Positions 20,801-29,205 of a stretch of DNA of 30,848 nucleotides are shown here, one piece after another. Below the pieces are notes generated by a model. It made no database searches. It saw only the letters and a list, made by a program, of their open reading frames with translations, and was not told the DNA's origin. This DNA comes from Brachionus koreanus (lineage: Eukaryota > Rotifera > Eurotatoria > Ploima > Brachionidae): positions 629,820 to 660,667 of the forward strand of contig PJRA01000403.1 in NCBI GenBank assembly GCA_016987375.1, given 5' to 3'. Positions within the stretch are counted from its first letter, which is position 1, and each line of letters starts with the position of its first letter. The position numbers and the translations under genes were made by a program.

Positions 20801-23800
20801 TGGAAGAGAATAAGCAAAAAATTGGTCACATTAGTGAAATTAATCAGTTTAAGCGGCCTGTTAAACGATACATCACTGCTGATACTGCTTTCAATTATAG
20901 CAGTCAAAGTTTGAATTCAACTGAGCTTGCTCTTAACAAATTTAGAGAAATTCTAAATCAAGTATTGGAAAAAATTTTTTTCAAATTTTTTATTAAGTCT
21001 TGATTGAAATATTTAATTTTAAAATTTTTATTTTTTTTCGACTCACTTAAGGGCTTTGATCGATAGATTATTCACGGCCCAGAAACCAATTTCCGCTCAG
21101 ATCCTAATTAGGATCCTGTCAGGATTCCTTACTGGAATCTGGGACATTTCTTAGAATTTTTCCTAATCATGACGGTATAGGATCCTAACAAAATATCCGA
21201 AAAAATCTTTAGTCTTGCTAGGATTTTAAAAGATCCTGTTAAGAATTCTAAAGATTTTTTTAAAAAAGCCTAGGGAAATATCATCTAGAATTTTTAAGAT
21301 TAATCAAGTTTAAACCAGATTCTAAAGCTAATCTTATTTCTGATCTTATTAGGGATATCTAATTAGTTCTAGTTTTAAGTTTTAAACTTCAAGCATTTTA
21401 AATTGAATTTTACAATAAAGAAATATCAATTTCTTAAAAACTACGTATAGATAGAAGAGTATTTAATTCAAGCAAAAACAATAAATTTTCAACAAATAAG
21501 ACAAGTAGCATTATAAAATTTGTGGCAAATGAAAATGAATTGTTTGGTGAAATCGACTATTTTATCGAGATTGAATGTTTCGTTTACATATTAGTGAAAC
21601 AGTTTTAGTTATTAGGAGTGATTTGATTGCCTTATCAAAAATAAGGCTTTCAAAAGAGTTAAATCATTTAAAAAAATAAGAATTTATTCAATAACTTATT
21701 TTTGTGTGTGAGAAAACAAACAATTTGATGCTAATCAATAGCCATGATATTATTGCTAAATGTATTATTTCCTTTTTATTACAGATTATGAAAATGAAAA
21801 CGTACATGATTAAATTTTTGAGAGAATTTTTAAATGAAGAGGGTTTTTTTTTAATTTTCTGAAAAATTGCACAAAAAATTTAAAAATATGAAAATTTAAA
21901 GATGTAAAAATTATTTTCATTTTGCCATTAAATTAGACTTTATTTAGGCTTATTATTTTATCTTTATTTGATCTTAGTTTAAATAAAATTTAATTTTGTA
22001 AAAAAATAGTTTTTCATACATGACATAGTATTTTTCAAACTTTTTCCAACAAAAAGTATCGAAAACGACAAAAATAAATTATAGCGTTAAAAAATCTTGA
22101 TAAAGCTAATCAACAATTGAAATTTAATTTTTTCTGTTTCAATCTCCAGAGAATTTTTAAAGTTATTATAAAATCTTTTTTTCTAGATATTTTTTGTGAA
22201 TCTTAACTGAACTTAAAAGATCTAATATTCAAGATAATTCAAGAATTAATCCTTAAGAGATTTTAAAATCAAGAACCTTTCTCACATTCCTTAAGAATCT
22301 TGATAAGGATCCTTTTTGGAAATTAACTTAAGAATCTTAATTCTTTTCTGTCAAAGACTCTTGTTAGAGTTTTAATTAATTTTTTTACAAATTTGTACAA
22401 ATGGGGAATTTTGTACAAATATTTTAGTTATATTTTTGAATTTTAAATTTAGACCAGCAATTTTAAAATTAAATATTTCAATTTTTAAATAATCTTTTGA
22501 AAAGAGAAGAATTTCTTTTAGCACTAGAAGCACCAGGCATTTTTTTACATTTTTTTAATTCAAAAATATTTTATAAAAAAACTATAATAATTTTATAAAG
22601 TAATATCATTTTTTAAAGAAAATTTTTAAATCTAAATAAATCAAAAAAGATACATTCATTTGAAAAATCTATTCAAAAGATACGAGGATTTAAAAATTTT
22701 TCAATTTTGAGTCAAATGACTCGTTTGGTGCTTCTAGTGTCAATCAACTAAATATTTTTTTTCCAAAAATTTTATTTTTTAAAAATACTGAGATCAATAG
22801 AATGAAGAAAAATAAGACAAGAATCGCTTTTCATATGCCTTTTTTTTATTTAATTTTAATAAGCTAGACTAGGTTGAATCGTGTGCATTGTAATTTCATT
22901 TTGAGAAAAAGGTTGAAAATTTGTAGCTTTTGTTGAAGTAGAAAAGCATCTTTTGTGGCATTTTTGGATTTTCTTTAACGATTCGTAAGAGCTTTATGCA
23001 TCCTTAATGGTTTGGCTTTGTAGTTTCTTTTTTTTTAAATCTGAAAGACTTTATGTTCGAAAAAGTTGAATATTATAAAAAAATTATTTTCTAGTATAAA
23101 AATTAAATATTTGCTAAATTTAATTTGTAAGAATAAATAATTTACTTTCATTAATTTATTAGTTAAAAATTTATTAATAAAAAATAGCCGAGTGTGAAAA
23201 TGATTTTAGCTAATGAATGAAATAAAGACTTAAACATAATTAATTAGAAAATAAAAGTGATGGAGCAAATTCATTTTTGGCTGGCTTTTTAAAAAAAAGG
23301 CCTAATGGGGGCAGTTTAATTCAAGAGAAAACGATTAGCATGTTTGACAATGCATTCTAAGCTCCTTTTATTTGTATGAGCCTCAAAAATTTCATTGACA
23401 TGTCTTTTAAGATCTTTGCTAAAACAAGTTTAGTTTAGTTTATTGAATAAATATAAATTGATGACATAAATCGTTGTTTACAGTACTATGTCTGTGTATT
23501 ACTTAATTTACATATTTTTAAATTTACTTAAATGATTAAATAAATAAAAAAAAAAAGCGTTTTAGTTCGAATCTATTGTGATGGTAGTTTGAGTTGTTTT
23601 ACATCTTCTCATGTGCATTTTTGCCTCGAACATCTTGTTGCAAATTCAGTAATTTTTGTTTTTTCGCTACATTTAATCCTATGTGAATTTTCCCCAATGT
23701 GGTTGTTTATGTTAATCTGTAAAATTTTTATTTTTTTTTATTTATTTAAGAATATTTAACTTCTTAAAATAATATTTTATGTGAAATAAAAAAAACTTAT

Positions 23801-24920
23801 TAAATTCAAATATTTGAATATCGATAATCAAAAATATTGAGATTTTTAGATTTATTTTACAAAATTTAATTTTATAATTTGATTTTTTAAACTTATTTAA
23901 AAAAAATTTCAAATTAAAATATATTTTGTTTAAGAACGACCCAAAAACTCTCTATACTTTTGCTCCTGATTATCATCATTCATCAACTTTTGTCCCGGTT
24001 AATTTGAAAAAAGAAGAAACAGAGAGCATTGAAAAAAGCAAAAGTCATTGGAAAACTAGCGAAGGATGGATATACCCTGATATTAAAACATCATTGCAAT
24101 CAAATGAACATCCAAAAAAGTTAGACCCAGCTTCAATTGATCGAATTAACGAATCATGGGAAGAAAATGTCTTGCATGCATACAAAATGAAATCACCTTT
24201 AGACAGAACATTTTTAAAAGGATCTCTGAGAGCCCAAGATTTTGATGTTTGGTCGAAGCCAAATACTGATAACATTTTTCCAATTACAATTTTCGAAGCT
24301 GGTGATACAAAAGAGAAGCTTAATAAAGAACAAATTCAAATTGAAAAAGAAAAGTGGAGCTCAAAAGTAATTGTCGATTCTCCAGAAGTGAAAGTACATA
24401 AATTATCTGGTGCTACTGAGATGAAAATTTCAGGCGCAAAATCAAATAATCAAATCGATAAGCTAACTGGATTGTTGAAATCTGAGCCTAAAAAGCGAAC
24501 ACTACTGTATAGAGGAGTTAATTTCAACAATGTGCCAGCTTTGTCAGTCATCAAGACCGAGTATAACGACGAGAGCTCAAATTTTCTCAATTCTAAGGGG
24601 TTCATTGCTGGTAATGATGAGACTTTTAGAATTACTGACGATAAAAACAAAATTCCGGTTCATTATTATGATCATTCTAAATTTATTAATCTAAAAGGAA
24701 AAGATTTTGAGTAAGATTGGGAAAAAAATGTCTTTATCTATTATTTTTTAATTTCTAATTAAGTCTTTTTGGAACAGCTAGATCTCCAATTTACAAGCGA
24801 TCAATTGAATTAATTAATTTTGAGAAAGATAGAAATTATTTAAAAAGTGAAATTTTCATTTTGCCTAACAAATCCGACTACGAAACAGTTGAAAAACTAA
24901 CTCTCCCCAAAGCACAATAA
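14260..24920 (+). CDS. CFAP92: CFAP92/KIAA1257-family (DUF4550) cilia- and flagella-associated protein, ten exons
   Basis: The gene spans ten exons: 14260-14834, 14882-15018, 15065-15190, 17328-17400, 17456-18506, 19892-20052, 20105-20426, 20476-20961, 23935-24710 and 24764-24920. Joined, they give 3864 nt, 1287 residues plus stop, with every junction in phase. Residues 1-95 are acidic and low-complexity. About 96-237 form the DUF4550-like part (PKPIHFYRFEYQLIPDD, then KIWDSKDLCSPRARFDKPK). Residues 430-620 include LNPLTIKIQKITNMP and FEIEIHDRNRKVKKSHG, and 655-815 include FGRIVIKIDSNN and ITGFHLIDPQCHLFVLEGL. The C-terminus has SEGWIYPDIKTS and WEENVLHA. Family members are axonemal or ciliary proteins of poorly known function. 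No signal peptide or membrane segment is seen. Family assignment is from remembered family features, not a search; splice sites are unconfirmed by RNA. Confidence 0.85.
14835..14881 (+). other. 47-nt GC-AG intron (intron 1)
   Basis: The donor is AAG|GCAATT and the acceptor is a T-run followed by TAG. It joins ...ATWSI to SHELGMTKSTLLKFF in frame. The nearest GT (14849-14850) lies after an in-frame stop and has the wrong phase. GC donors form a rare but genuine class of U2 introns that usually keep a strong AG|GCAAGT context, which this nearly matches. Confidence 0.75.
14882..15018 (+). CDS. CFAP92: CFAP92-like exon 2
   Basis: It codes for residues 192-237 with the well-preserved stretch VVKIWDSKDLCSPRARFDKP. 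It leaves in phase 1 through AAAA|GTATCG; the 46-nt intron 2 (15019-15064) ends TTTCTAG. Confidence 0.85.
15065..15190 (+). CDS. CFAP92: CFAP92-like exon 3
   Basis: It codes for about residues 238-279, including VMELCDKYLKQIPIELHDKL. It ends at a strong donor, GAAA|GTAAGC, in phase 1. The following intron is 2137 nt. Confidence 0.82.
15191..17327 (+). other. Intron 3 (2137 nt)
   Basis: AT-rich with no open frames of interest. It holds the inverted copy of the 55-bp dispersed repeat (16337-16391). The end TTTTAAATAG serves as acceptor. Confidence 0.75.
16337..16391 (-). repeat. Dispersed repeat, copy 2 (inverted)
   Basis: The reverse complement of this stretch matches 5914-5968 at most positions over about 47 bp, sharing CCAAACTGCCA and ATAACCCAAACTAT. 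It lies in intron 3 of the CFAP92-like gene, so it is unlikely to be an exon of that gene. Confidence 0.65.
17328..17400 (+). CDS. CFAP92: CFAP92-like exon 4
   Basis: A 73-nt exon coding for QDESGERLSNSLIAMPSNSA and neighbouring residues (about 280-303). It fits phases 1 and 2 on its two sides. The donor is CAGGC|GTAATA. This polar stretch has no family landmark, so the support is phase and open frame only. Confidence 0.7.
17456..18506 (+). CDS. CFAP92: CFAP92-like exon 5
   Basis: The largest exon, residues 304-654. It begins with a Lys/Ser-rich linker and continues into the conserved core with LNPLTIKIQKITNMPDKPLS, QAYCSYSF, DIDVYLSGQF, FEIEIHDRNRKVKKSHG, RSWDPYGIAKLNIYELFLGK and LSPGNFLDSNTHIYVKI. 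The order of these blocks is that of the CFAP92 family. The phase-0 donor at 18507 (CCCATA|GTAAAT) precedes a low-complexity tail in the unspliced frame (stop at 18534-18536), which I judge intronic. Confidence 0.86.
18507..19891 (+). other. Intron 5 (1385 nt)
   Basis: AT-rich. It contains a lone piggyBac-type terminus at 19045-19062 and a run of ten G at 19522-19531, the longest G run in the window. The acceptor TTTAAAG is pyrimidine-poor but is the only one giving an open, in-phase exon 6. Confidence 0.65.
19045..19062 (+). mobile_element. Solitary piggyBac-type terminus
   Basis: TTAA followed by CACTAGAAAGCCCG matches the left end of the piggyBac element at 9047-9064 except for one base. 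No matching right end (CTAGTGTTAA) is found downstream within the intron, so this is a truncated insertion or a chance match. The 14-base similarity plus the TTAA makes chance less likely. Confidence 0.5.
19892..20052 (+). CDS. CFAP92: CFAP92-like exon 6
   Basis: It codes for residues 655-707, starting CVFGRIVIKIDSNNLKLIRY and running to LSTHKLNE. FGRIV followed by a hydrophobic helix with N-A is typical of this part of the family. Phase 0 entry, phase 2 exit at GA|GTAATT. Other nearby AG sites give stops or the wrong phase. Confidence 0.8.
20105..20426 (+). CDS. CFAP92: CFAP92-like exon 7
   Basis: It codes for residues 708-815 with ITGFHLIDPQCHLFVLEGLK, a strong family landmark, then LEHIVKKPLLYIRD. 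Entry is after TTTGCTTTAG (52-nt intron 6) and exit at AACCAA|GTAAAT in phase 0. Confidence 0.86.
20476..20961 (+). CDS. CFAP92: CFAP92-like exon 8
   Basis: It codes for residues 816-977: LLQEYKLRDIIRCELLPTAE, then SLSKEFGVPLTEKEAKLY, then a polar low-complexity stretch ending KFREILNQ. The 49-nt intron 7 ends TTTGTTTAAG. The donor CAA|GTATTG (20962) is modest. A 50-bp near copy of this exon end and donor is found at 27200-27249. Confidence 0.82.
21110..22314. repeat. Diverged inverted-repeat pair with GGATCCT palindromes
   Basis: The left stretch 21110-21171 (AGGATCCTGTCAGGATTCCT onwards) resembles the reverse complement of 22258-22314 (AAGGATCCTTATCAAGATTC onwards) over about 50 bases, with many mismatches. 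Between them short palindromes such as AGGATCCT and TTAAGAATTC recur. This could be an old 1.2-kb fold-back element without coding sequence. Confidence 0.4.
22522..22739. mobile_element. piggyBac-type MITE, family A, copy 2
   Basis: A 218-bp element with perfect 14-bp inverted termini, CACTAGAAGCACCA and TGGTGCTTCTAGTG. The flanks TTAG and TCAA each differ from TTAA by one base. It is non-coding and A/T-rich inside. It shares its first eight bases with the piggyBac element at 9051 and its body with the copy at 2419-2630. It sits in intron 8 of the CFAP92-like gene. Confidence 0.88.
23570..23725 (-). pseudogene. Possible C2H2 zinc-finger relic
   Basis: On the minus strand one frame gives NNHIGENSHRIKCSE, resembling the H-TGEKP-F-C linker of C2H2 fingers. 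Another frame gives ICNKMFEAKMHMRRCK, resembling the C-K-F---H start of a following finger. Stops and a frameshift separate them and key cysteines and histidines are missing. It is a weak call that could be chance. Confidence 0.3.
23935..24710 (+). CDS. CFAP92: CFAP92-like exon 9
   Basis: It codes for residues 978-1235: NDPKTLYTFAPDYHHSSTFV, SEGWIYPDIKTSLQSNEHPK, INESWEENVLHAYKMKSPLD, AQDFDVWSKPNTDNIFPITI. This Pro/Trp-rich order is like the family's C-terminal region. It ends at a strong donor, TTTTGA|GTAAGA, in phase 2. Without splicing the frame would stop at once. Confidence 0.85.
24764..24920 (+). CDS. CFAP92: CFAP92-like terminal exon 10
   Basis: It codes for residues 1236-1287, beginning LFGTARSPIYKRSIELINFE and ending LTLPKAQ. 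The acceptor TTCTAATTAAG is chosen over the nearby GGAACAG because the latter gives an immediate stop. The 53-nt intron 9 fits the size of the other short introns. TAA is at 24918-24920. Confidence 0.83.
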
Positions 24921-24966
24921 AGACAACAATATTTTTTAATATTAATTTATATTTTTTATTAATAAA
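24916..24966 (+). terminator. Likely polyadenylation signals of the CFAP92-like gene
   Basis: AATAAA occurs at 24916-24921, overlapping the stop codon, and again at 24961-24966. The second, about 40 nt after the stop, is better placed for use. Confidence 0.5.
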
Positions 24967-25473
24967 AGAATGTGTAAAAATTTTTTATTTGATTATTGAA
25001 ATTTTCACAGAGAGAATCAATTTTTCACAATGAAAAATTCTAACCGTAAGTATAGCCATACCAATTATTAATTCATTTTTCTTGAATATAAAATATATTT
25101 TGTTTACCTTCTACATAAAAATAAAAAAAATTCTTTTGTTGATTAAAAAAAGCTGAAAATTTGATAAGCGGATATTCTCAGCGAAATTATAGAAAAAATG
25201 AGGAAAAAAAGAGCTTTCTTGGTCCTTTAAAATTTACTGTAAAATGCGTAATTAATTTTTATTATTTTTATCTTTAAAATTTATTGCCGGTTCACTAAAT
25301 TTTGTTGGAAAATTGAAGTTAATGATCAAATTATTAAAATGACCATGCTAAAAAATTATCTTAAAAAATAGATTTTTAAAAATTTTCAATTCTAATTCCG
25401 TGTGCAGAGACTTATTTTCATGTGTAGCATAACATGTTAGACCATAGTCAAGTAACGGGTGTTAAATAATTAG
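24967..25473. other. Spacer downstream of the CFAP92-like gene
   Basis: At 25030 an ATG opens five codons followed by a near-ideal splice donor (C|GTAAGTAT at 25046), which could be a tiny first exon of another gene or coincidence. The stretch near 25195-25255 carries AAATGCGTAATTAATTTT, faintly like the family B MITE. Nothing else is recognised. Confidence 0.4.
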
Positions 25474-25794
25474 TTACAGTACATTTTAAAACTTTCTTCA
25501 TCGATTTCTTTCCTTTCTTCTTCCTTTCCTCTTCCTTTCTAGGAAGACAAAAATTTAAAGAAAATTATAAATTATGTTAATTTATCAAATTGAGTTGATC
25601 GCATGTAAAAAAAGACATTGAACACTTGTTTATTTATTATAATTTATTCAACAAAATGTTGTAGTTTATCAGAGGTGATATTTAATTGGATAATTTTAAT
25701 TAAAAGAAGAGGAAAAGCAAAGAAAAAGAAGAGGAAAAGTGGAGAAGAGGAAAGGAAAAGAAATCGATGAAGTTAGTTTTAAAACGTACTGTAA
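25474..25794. repeat. Inverted repeat formed by the 5' end of a transposase gene
   Basis: The left arm, starting at 25474 (TTACAGTACATTTTAAAACT), is the near-perfect reverse complement of the right arm ending at 25794. Both arms include ATCGATGAAG with the transposase start codon, and both continue inward through purine- or pyrimidine-rich tracts (CCTTTC / GAAAGG). The spacer between arms is about 165 bp. The arrangement is head-to-head copies of the 5' part of the element at 25767. Confidence 0.8.
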
Positions 25795-26640
25795 ATAATC
25801 CAGATATTTCAAAAGTCGATGCGGCCAATCACTTTATCCAGGAAGGCATTTGAGATAGACGGCATAAAACTATATCAATCGAGAGCTAAAAGGCAAAAGT
25901 CAACAAATAAAAAAAATTCTGGTCGTCCAACATCATGGAGCAAAGAAAAACTGAAAAACTAAAAAAATTGACAAACAATAGAAAAGTTGTAAGTCAGTGA
26001 AAACTTGAAAGAAAATTCAGTGTTCGTCATTCTTCCATTTGTAAACAATTTGCTAAAATTTCTTATGGAAAATGTGAAAAAACACCAAAGTATAATGAAG
26101 CCCAGCGACTCAAAGCACAAAAAAAACTGTCGAAAACTCGTAAATCGTCTTTATAAAGAGCTAAGCATCGTAATTTTGGATAATGAAAAATATTTTTGTT
26201 TTGCTGGTAATGAAATTCTGAGTATTATCAAGATGACAAAGAAAAATACCCAGAAAACATCCGTTTTACTGGAAAAGAAAAGTTTCCAAAAAAATTCTTG
26301 TGTGGATAGTAATATCTGAGCGCGGAATGTCAAAGCCTTTTTTCGCTCGTCCAAATCAACAGCTAAAAATTCAGAGGTTTATATCAAAGAATGCTTGGAA
26401 AAATGACTTCAACCAATCATTGAAAAGTATCACAGTGACTATAATTATTTGTTTTGGCCTGATTTAGCAAGTGCTCATAGATCTGCTGTGACGATTTGTT
26501 AGATGGATGAAATGATTTTTTTATGTACCATAAGACATTAATCCTCCAAATTTTCCAAGCACAAAATTTCTATGAAGGAGGTTGGCAAGCAATTGCAATT
26601 GACAACACATCTGACAACAGTTTGTTGTCTCTATACAAAA
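25767..26640 (+). pseudogene. Tc1/mariner-superfamily transposase, multiply broken
   Basis: Starting ATG at 25767 the frame gives MKLVLKRTVNNPDISKVDAA and stops at 25851. Fragments in changing frames follow in the right order: SNIMEQRKTEKLKKL; then KLERKFSVRHSSICKQFAK, a helix-turn-helix-like stretch; then EKTPKYNEAQRLKAQKK; then VILDNEKYFCFAGNE with the first catalytic aspartate. Next come FWPDLASAHR (frame-shifted, about 26454-26483) with the second catalytic aspartate, and NPPNFPS and FYEGGWQA near the end. The segment with the third catalytic residue (PIEDFW in relatives) is deleted between the last two. Stops and frameshifts make it inactive. The open stretch 26005-26319 is a mix of true and shifted frames of this relic, not a separate gene. 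Confidence 0.85.
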
Positions 26641-27197
26641 AATAATTTTTAACAGCTAATAAAATGAGGATTAAATTAAAAAAAATTTTTTTGATTTGGC
26701 TTTTACCATTTCTAATTAATAAAAGTTTGAATTTTTATTATGCAAAATTCTGCATGCATAAAATGTTTTGATAATTTGCAGACATAAAAAATTCAGTTTT
26801 ACATTGTCTGTTTACTTTGAAGACATATGTGCAATAAATTTTAAAATCAAAAAAAATATTTGAAAACCTTTTAAAATGATATTAATTGAGCATGATCATT
26901 CTAATAATTTGATCATAAACTCAATTTGCTTTTTTATTCTGTTTGTTAGTAATATTTAGATTAGTTAAATGAAAAATTAAGCTAACATAAGTTATTCTTA
27001 TTGTATAATATTGAAATTAATTTAATTTTTGATTTAAATAAAGTAAAATTCCCGAACCATTTGAAATTTAATATCATCCGACTGGAAAATTAAAAATGCT
27101 CTTTAAAAACAAACTCACACATAGTTTGCGAAATAAAAATTTGCGAGTAGCTCTTATTTTAATGACCCTAGTTTAAAAAATAATTAAATAATTCTAG
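26641..27197. other. AT-rich spacer
   Basis: No gene or recognised repeat. It may contain the eroded right end of the transposon, but I could not find the inverted partner of a terminus. Confidence 0.45.
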
Positions 27198-27475
27198 TAT
27201 TGCTCTTAAAAAGTTTAGAGAAATCCTAAATCAAGTATTGAAAAAAATGTCTTACTTTTGTCTTCTAGAAACATTGTTTATATCGAATTATAGGCATTAG
27301 TATCAAAAATAACATCTTGTTCCACAATTTGTGTGTTGATAAAAGAATTAATAGAAAAGAATTTTTTATTGATTACTTCCAAAACATGCACGAATCATTA
27401 CATAAATCAATTCAAGTCTGTCTAAAAAATATCTCTATAAATTACAAAAAAATAAAATATTACTTAAATTTTATT
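27198..27475 (+). pseudogene. Exon-like fragment related to CFAP92 exon 8 end
   Basis: Bases 27200-27249 match 20928-20977 at 45 of 50 positions, same strand, including the CAA|GTATTG donor. It reads ALKKFREILNQ against ALNKFREILNQ in exon 8. An acceptor-like TTCTAG precedes it (27192-27197). A second open block begins after TTCTAG at 27269, in matching phase, and reads KHCLYRIIGISIKNNILFHN onwards to a stop near 27477. The spacing of 36 nt is shorter than any intron of the main gene, so splicing is doubtful. It could be a duplicated relic, an alternative 3' end, or part of a paralogue. Confidence 0.45.
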
Positions 27476-28595
27476 TTTTGATTTGGATAAGGGCTGGTTT
27501 TGCAAAAGAGAAATTTTCAGATTTTTAAATTATTTAGTCTTAGTCAAGACTATACTTGGCCAGATAACCACAAATAACTGTGCAAATATGGATAGAATTT
27601 TTCAAATCAATGGATAAAAATATATTACACTAATTGACTAAACATTTTTTGACATGAAATTAAAAATTTTAAAATTTAGTAATTTAAATTTTTGGTAAAA
27701 AAGCATGCTAGTCTATTTTTGTTTAGTAAATTTAATAAAGATTATTCTCAATTTGCTGAGATACGGTAAGGATGTAATATATATCACTTCTAAATGCTCT
27801 GCAAATATGTTCTTGACGAGCAGAAGATAACACGTGATTCTAGAAATAAAAATAAAAGTTGGAAAGGAAAAATTTTTGATATTTTAAAGAAATTCTAAGG
27901 AAATTGACTGAATTAATAAATTTATTGAACTACTAAATTTTCTGATCAGAAGGTTGGACTTGAGAGAAAAATTTATGAAGATATGAATTAGAAAATGTGT
28001 TGGTCACAAATTTTACCGAAAATTAGACTAAAAACCAATCTCTTAACAAAAAAAATTTTGGTCACTAATGTCTCTCACACATTTTGAACAAAATTTAATC
28101 TTATCAAATTAAATTTACTTGTTTACAAGGATAAGTAATTAGATAAAAGCAAAGTTATAAAATAAATTAATCTAAAAAAATCTTAAAATTTAAAAATTGC
28201 GATTTAAATGTGTTTCACAATATCAATTAACTGTATATTAAATGCTAATGTCAATTTTGATTTGAAACGACTTTTTTAACTTAAGTGAAGATTTTTAAAA
28301 TTTAAAAAGAGGGTTCAAGGCAGAATTTTAATAAAATTCAATTTTCAATTAATTAGTTATTCTTTCCATTTTAATTTTTGGCTTTGACTTCTATTTAGAA
28401 TTTGTTTTCACAAATTAAAAATTAATTTTTTTCCAGTTATTACTTGAAAATAAGGATCAGTAATTTAAGATATTTTAAAATATCTTTTTAATTTTAAAGT
28501 TTCCAAATACAGGTATGATAAATTAATAAAAAAATGAGGTTTAATTTAATTTAACTTTATTAAAAAAAGTTTTGATTAAAATTATTTTATTTTAG
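27476..28595. other. Spacer, no assignable gene
   Basis: Mostly AT-rich. Around 27765-27860 a plus-strand stretch reads RYGKDVIYITSKCSANMFLT before breaking, with less biased composition; it may be an old transposon fragment but fits no family I know. Confidence 0.4.
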
Positions 28596-28722
28596 ATAAA
28601 ATTTAAAACTGATGAACAATTATTGTTGCTATTGTTTTTATCATTGTCAATAGAATTGTCAATGTATTTTGTGGAAACAATGGTATTGGATTCCAACGGT
28701 ACTGCCTCATCATATCACGGAG
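28596..28722 (+). other. Candidate orphan exon
   Basis: After TTTTATTTTAG an open block of about 42 codons reads IKFKTDEQLLLLLFLSLSIE, then VLDSNGTASSYHG, and ends at GGAG|GTAGGT, a good donor. It is protein-like, with a hydrophobic run that could be a signal peptide or membrane segment, but I cannot name a family. The possible partner at 29020-29205 has stops in the frame the junction would require. Confidence 0.3.
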
Positions 28723-29019
28723 GTAGGTGTCTCCCAAAGTTTGAAAATTTCAGCTATTGTTCCACCTTTTAAATTCAAATACGAAATCAAATGGTAGCAT
28801 AGTCAACCAAAAACTATATTTTTATTTTATGTTATTAGACTAATAGATATAATTTAGTGCCACTATTTTTAGAGAAGGGGATCGGCAAATCTGAAATCTC
28901 CAATAATAGAAGCTCTAAATTATTAACTAAAACTGGTTTTCCTAATAATAACACTGGCCAACAGTGACAAATAAAAAATTACTAAAAAAATTTTATTTTT
29001 ATTTATGCTCTACTGACAG

Positions 29020-29205
29020 CACCGTTTGAGCTCGACGATGGCATACGCTGATATTGAACGCATGGTCAGACTCATTTATTCCTTGTCATGTTAGCCCCGT
29101 GAAGATTGATAAGATTCCAAGTTGGCGCTATATGTTGGCTGAATGTTATTCATATGTTTTATGGATTGTTTTACTTAAGTCCCTAAGGTTGTTAATAAAG
29201 AATTT
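29020..29205 (+). other. Candidate coding fragment, unassigned
   Basis: One frame (from 29030, no ATG until later) reads WHTLILNAWSDSFIPCHVSP, then VKIDKIPSWRYMLAECYSYV. The balanced composition and Trp/Cys content stand out from the surrounding AT-rich spacer. A TGA at 29027 lies just after the AG that could start an exon. No family is recognised. Confidence 0.3.

Larger units (their letters stand above)
20962..23934 (+). other. Intron 8 (2973 nt)
   Basis: The largest intron. It contains a cluster of GGATCCT/AAGAATCTT-type palindromes (21090-22380), the family A MITE (22522-22739) and a worn zinc-finger-like stretch on the minus strand (23570-23725). No alternative exon of the host gene was recognised. 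The acceptor is TTTTGTTTAAG. Confidence 0.7.

Noticed and set aside
20481..20907. Two minus-strand open frames
   Set aside because: Both are antisense to exon 8, overlap each other, and show no domain.
23564..23575. B-box-like AGTTCGAATC suggesting a tRNA gene
   Set aside because: No acceptor-stem complementarity or A box at the proper distance upstream.
24045..24650. Two minus-strand open frames opposite exon 9
   Set aside because: They are shadows of the strongly supported coding strand.
26005..26319. Stand-alone 104-aa protein gene
   Set aside because: Its readable part is the catalytic-core region of the broken transposase at 25767-26640; the rest is out-of-frame translation.
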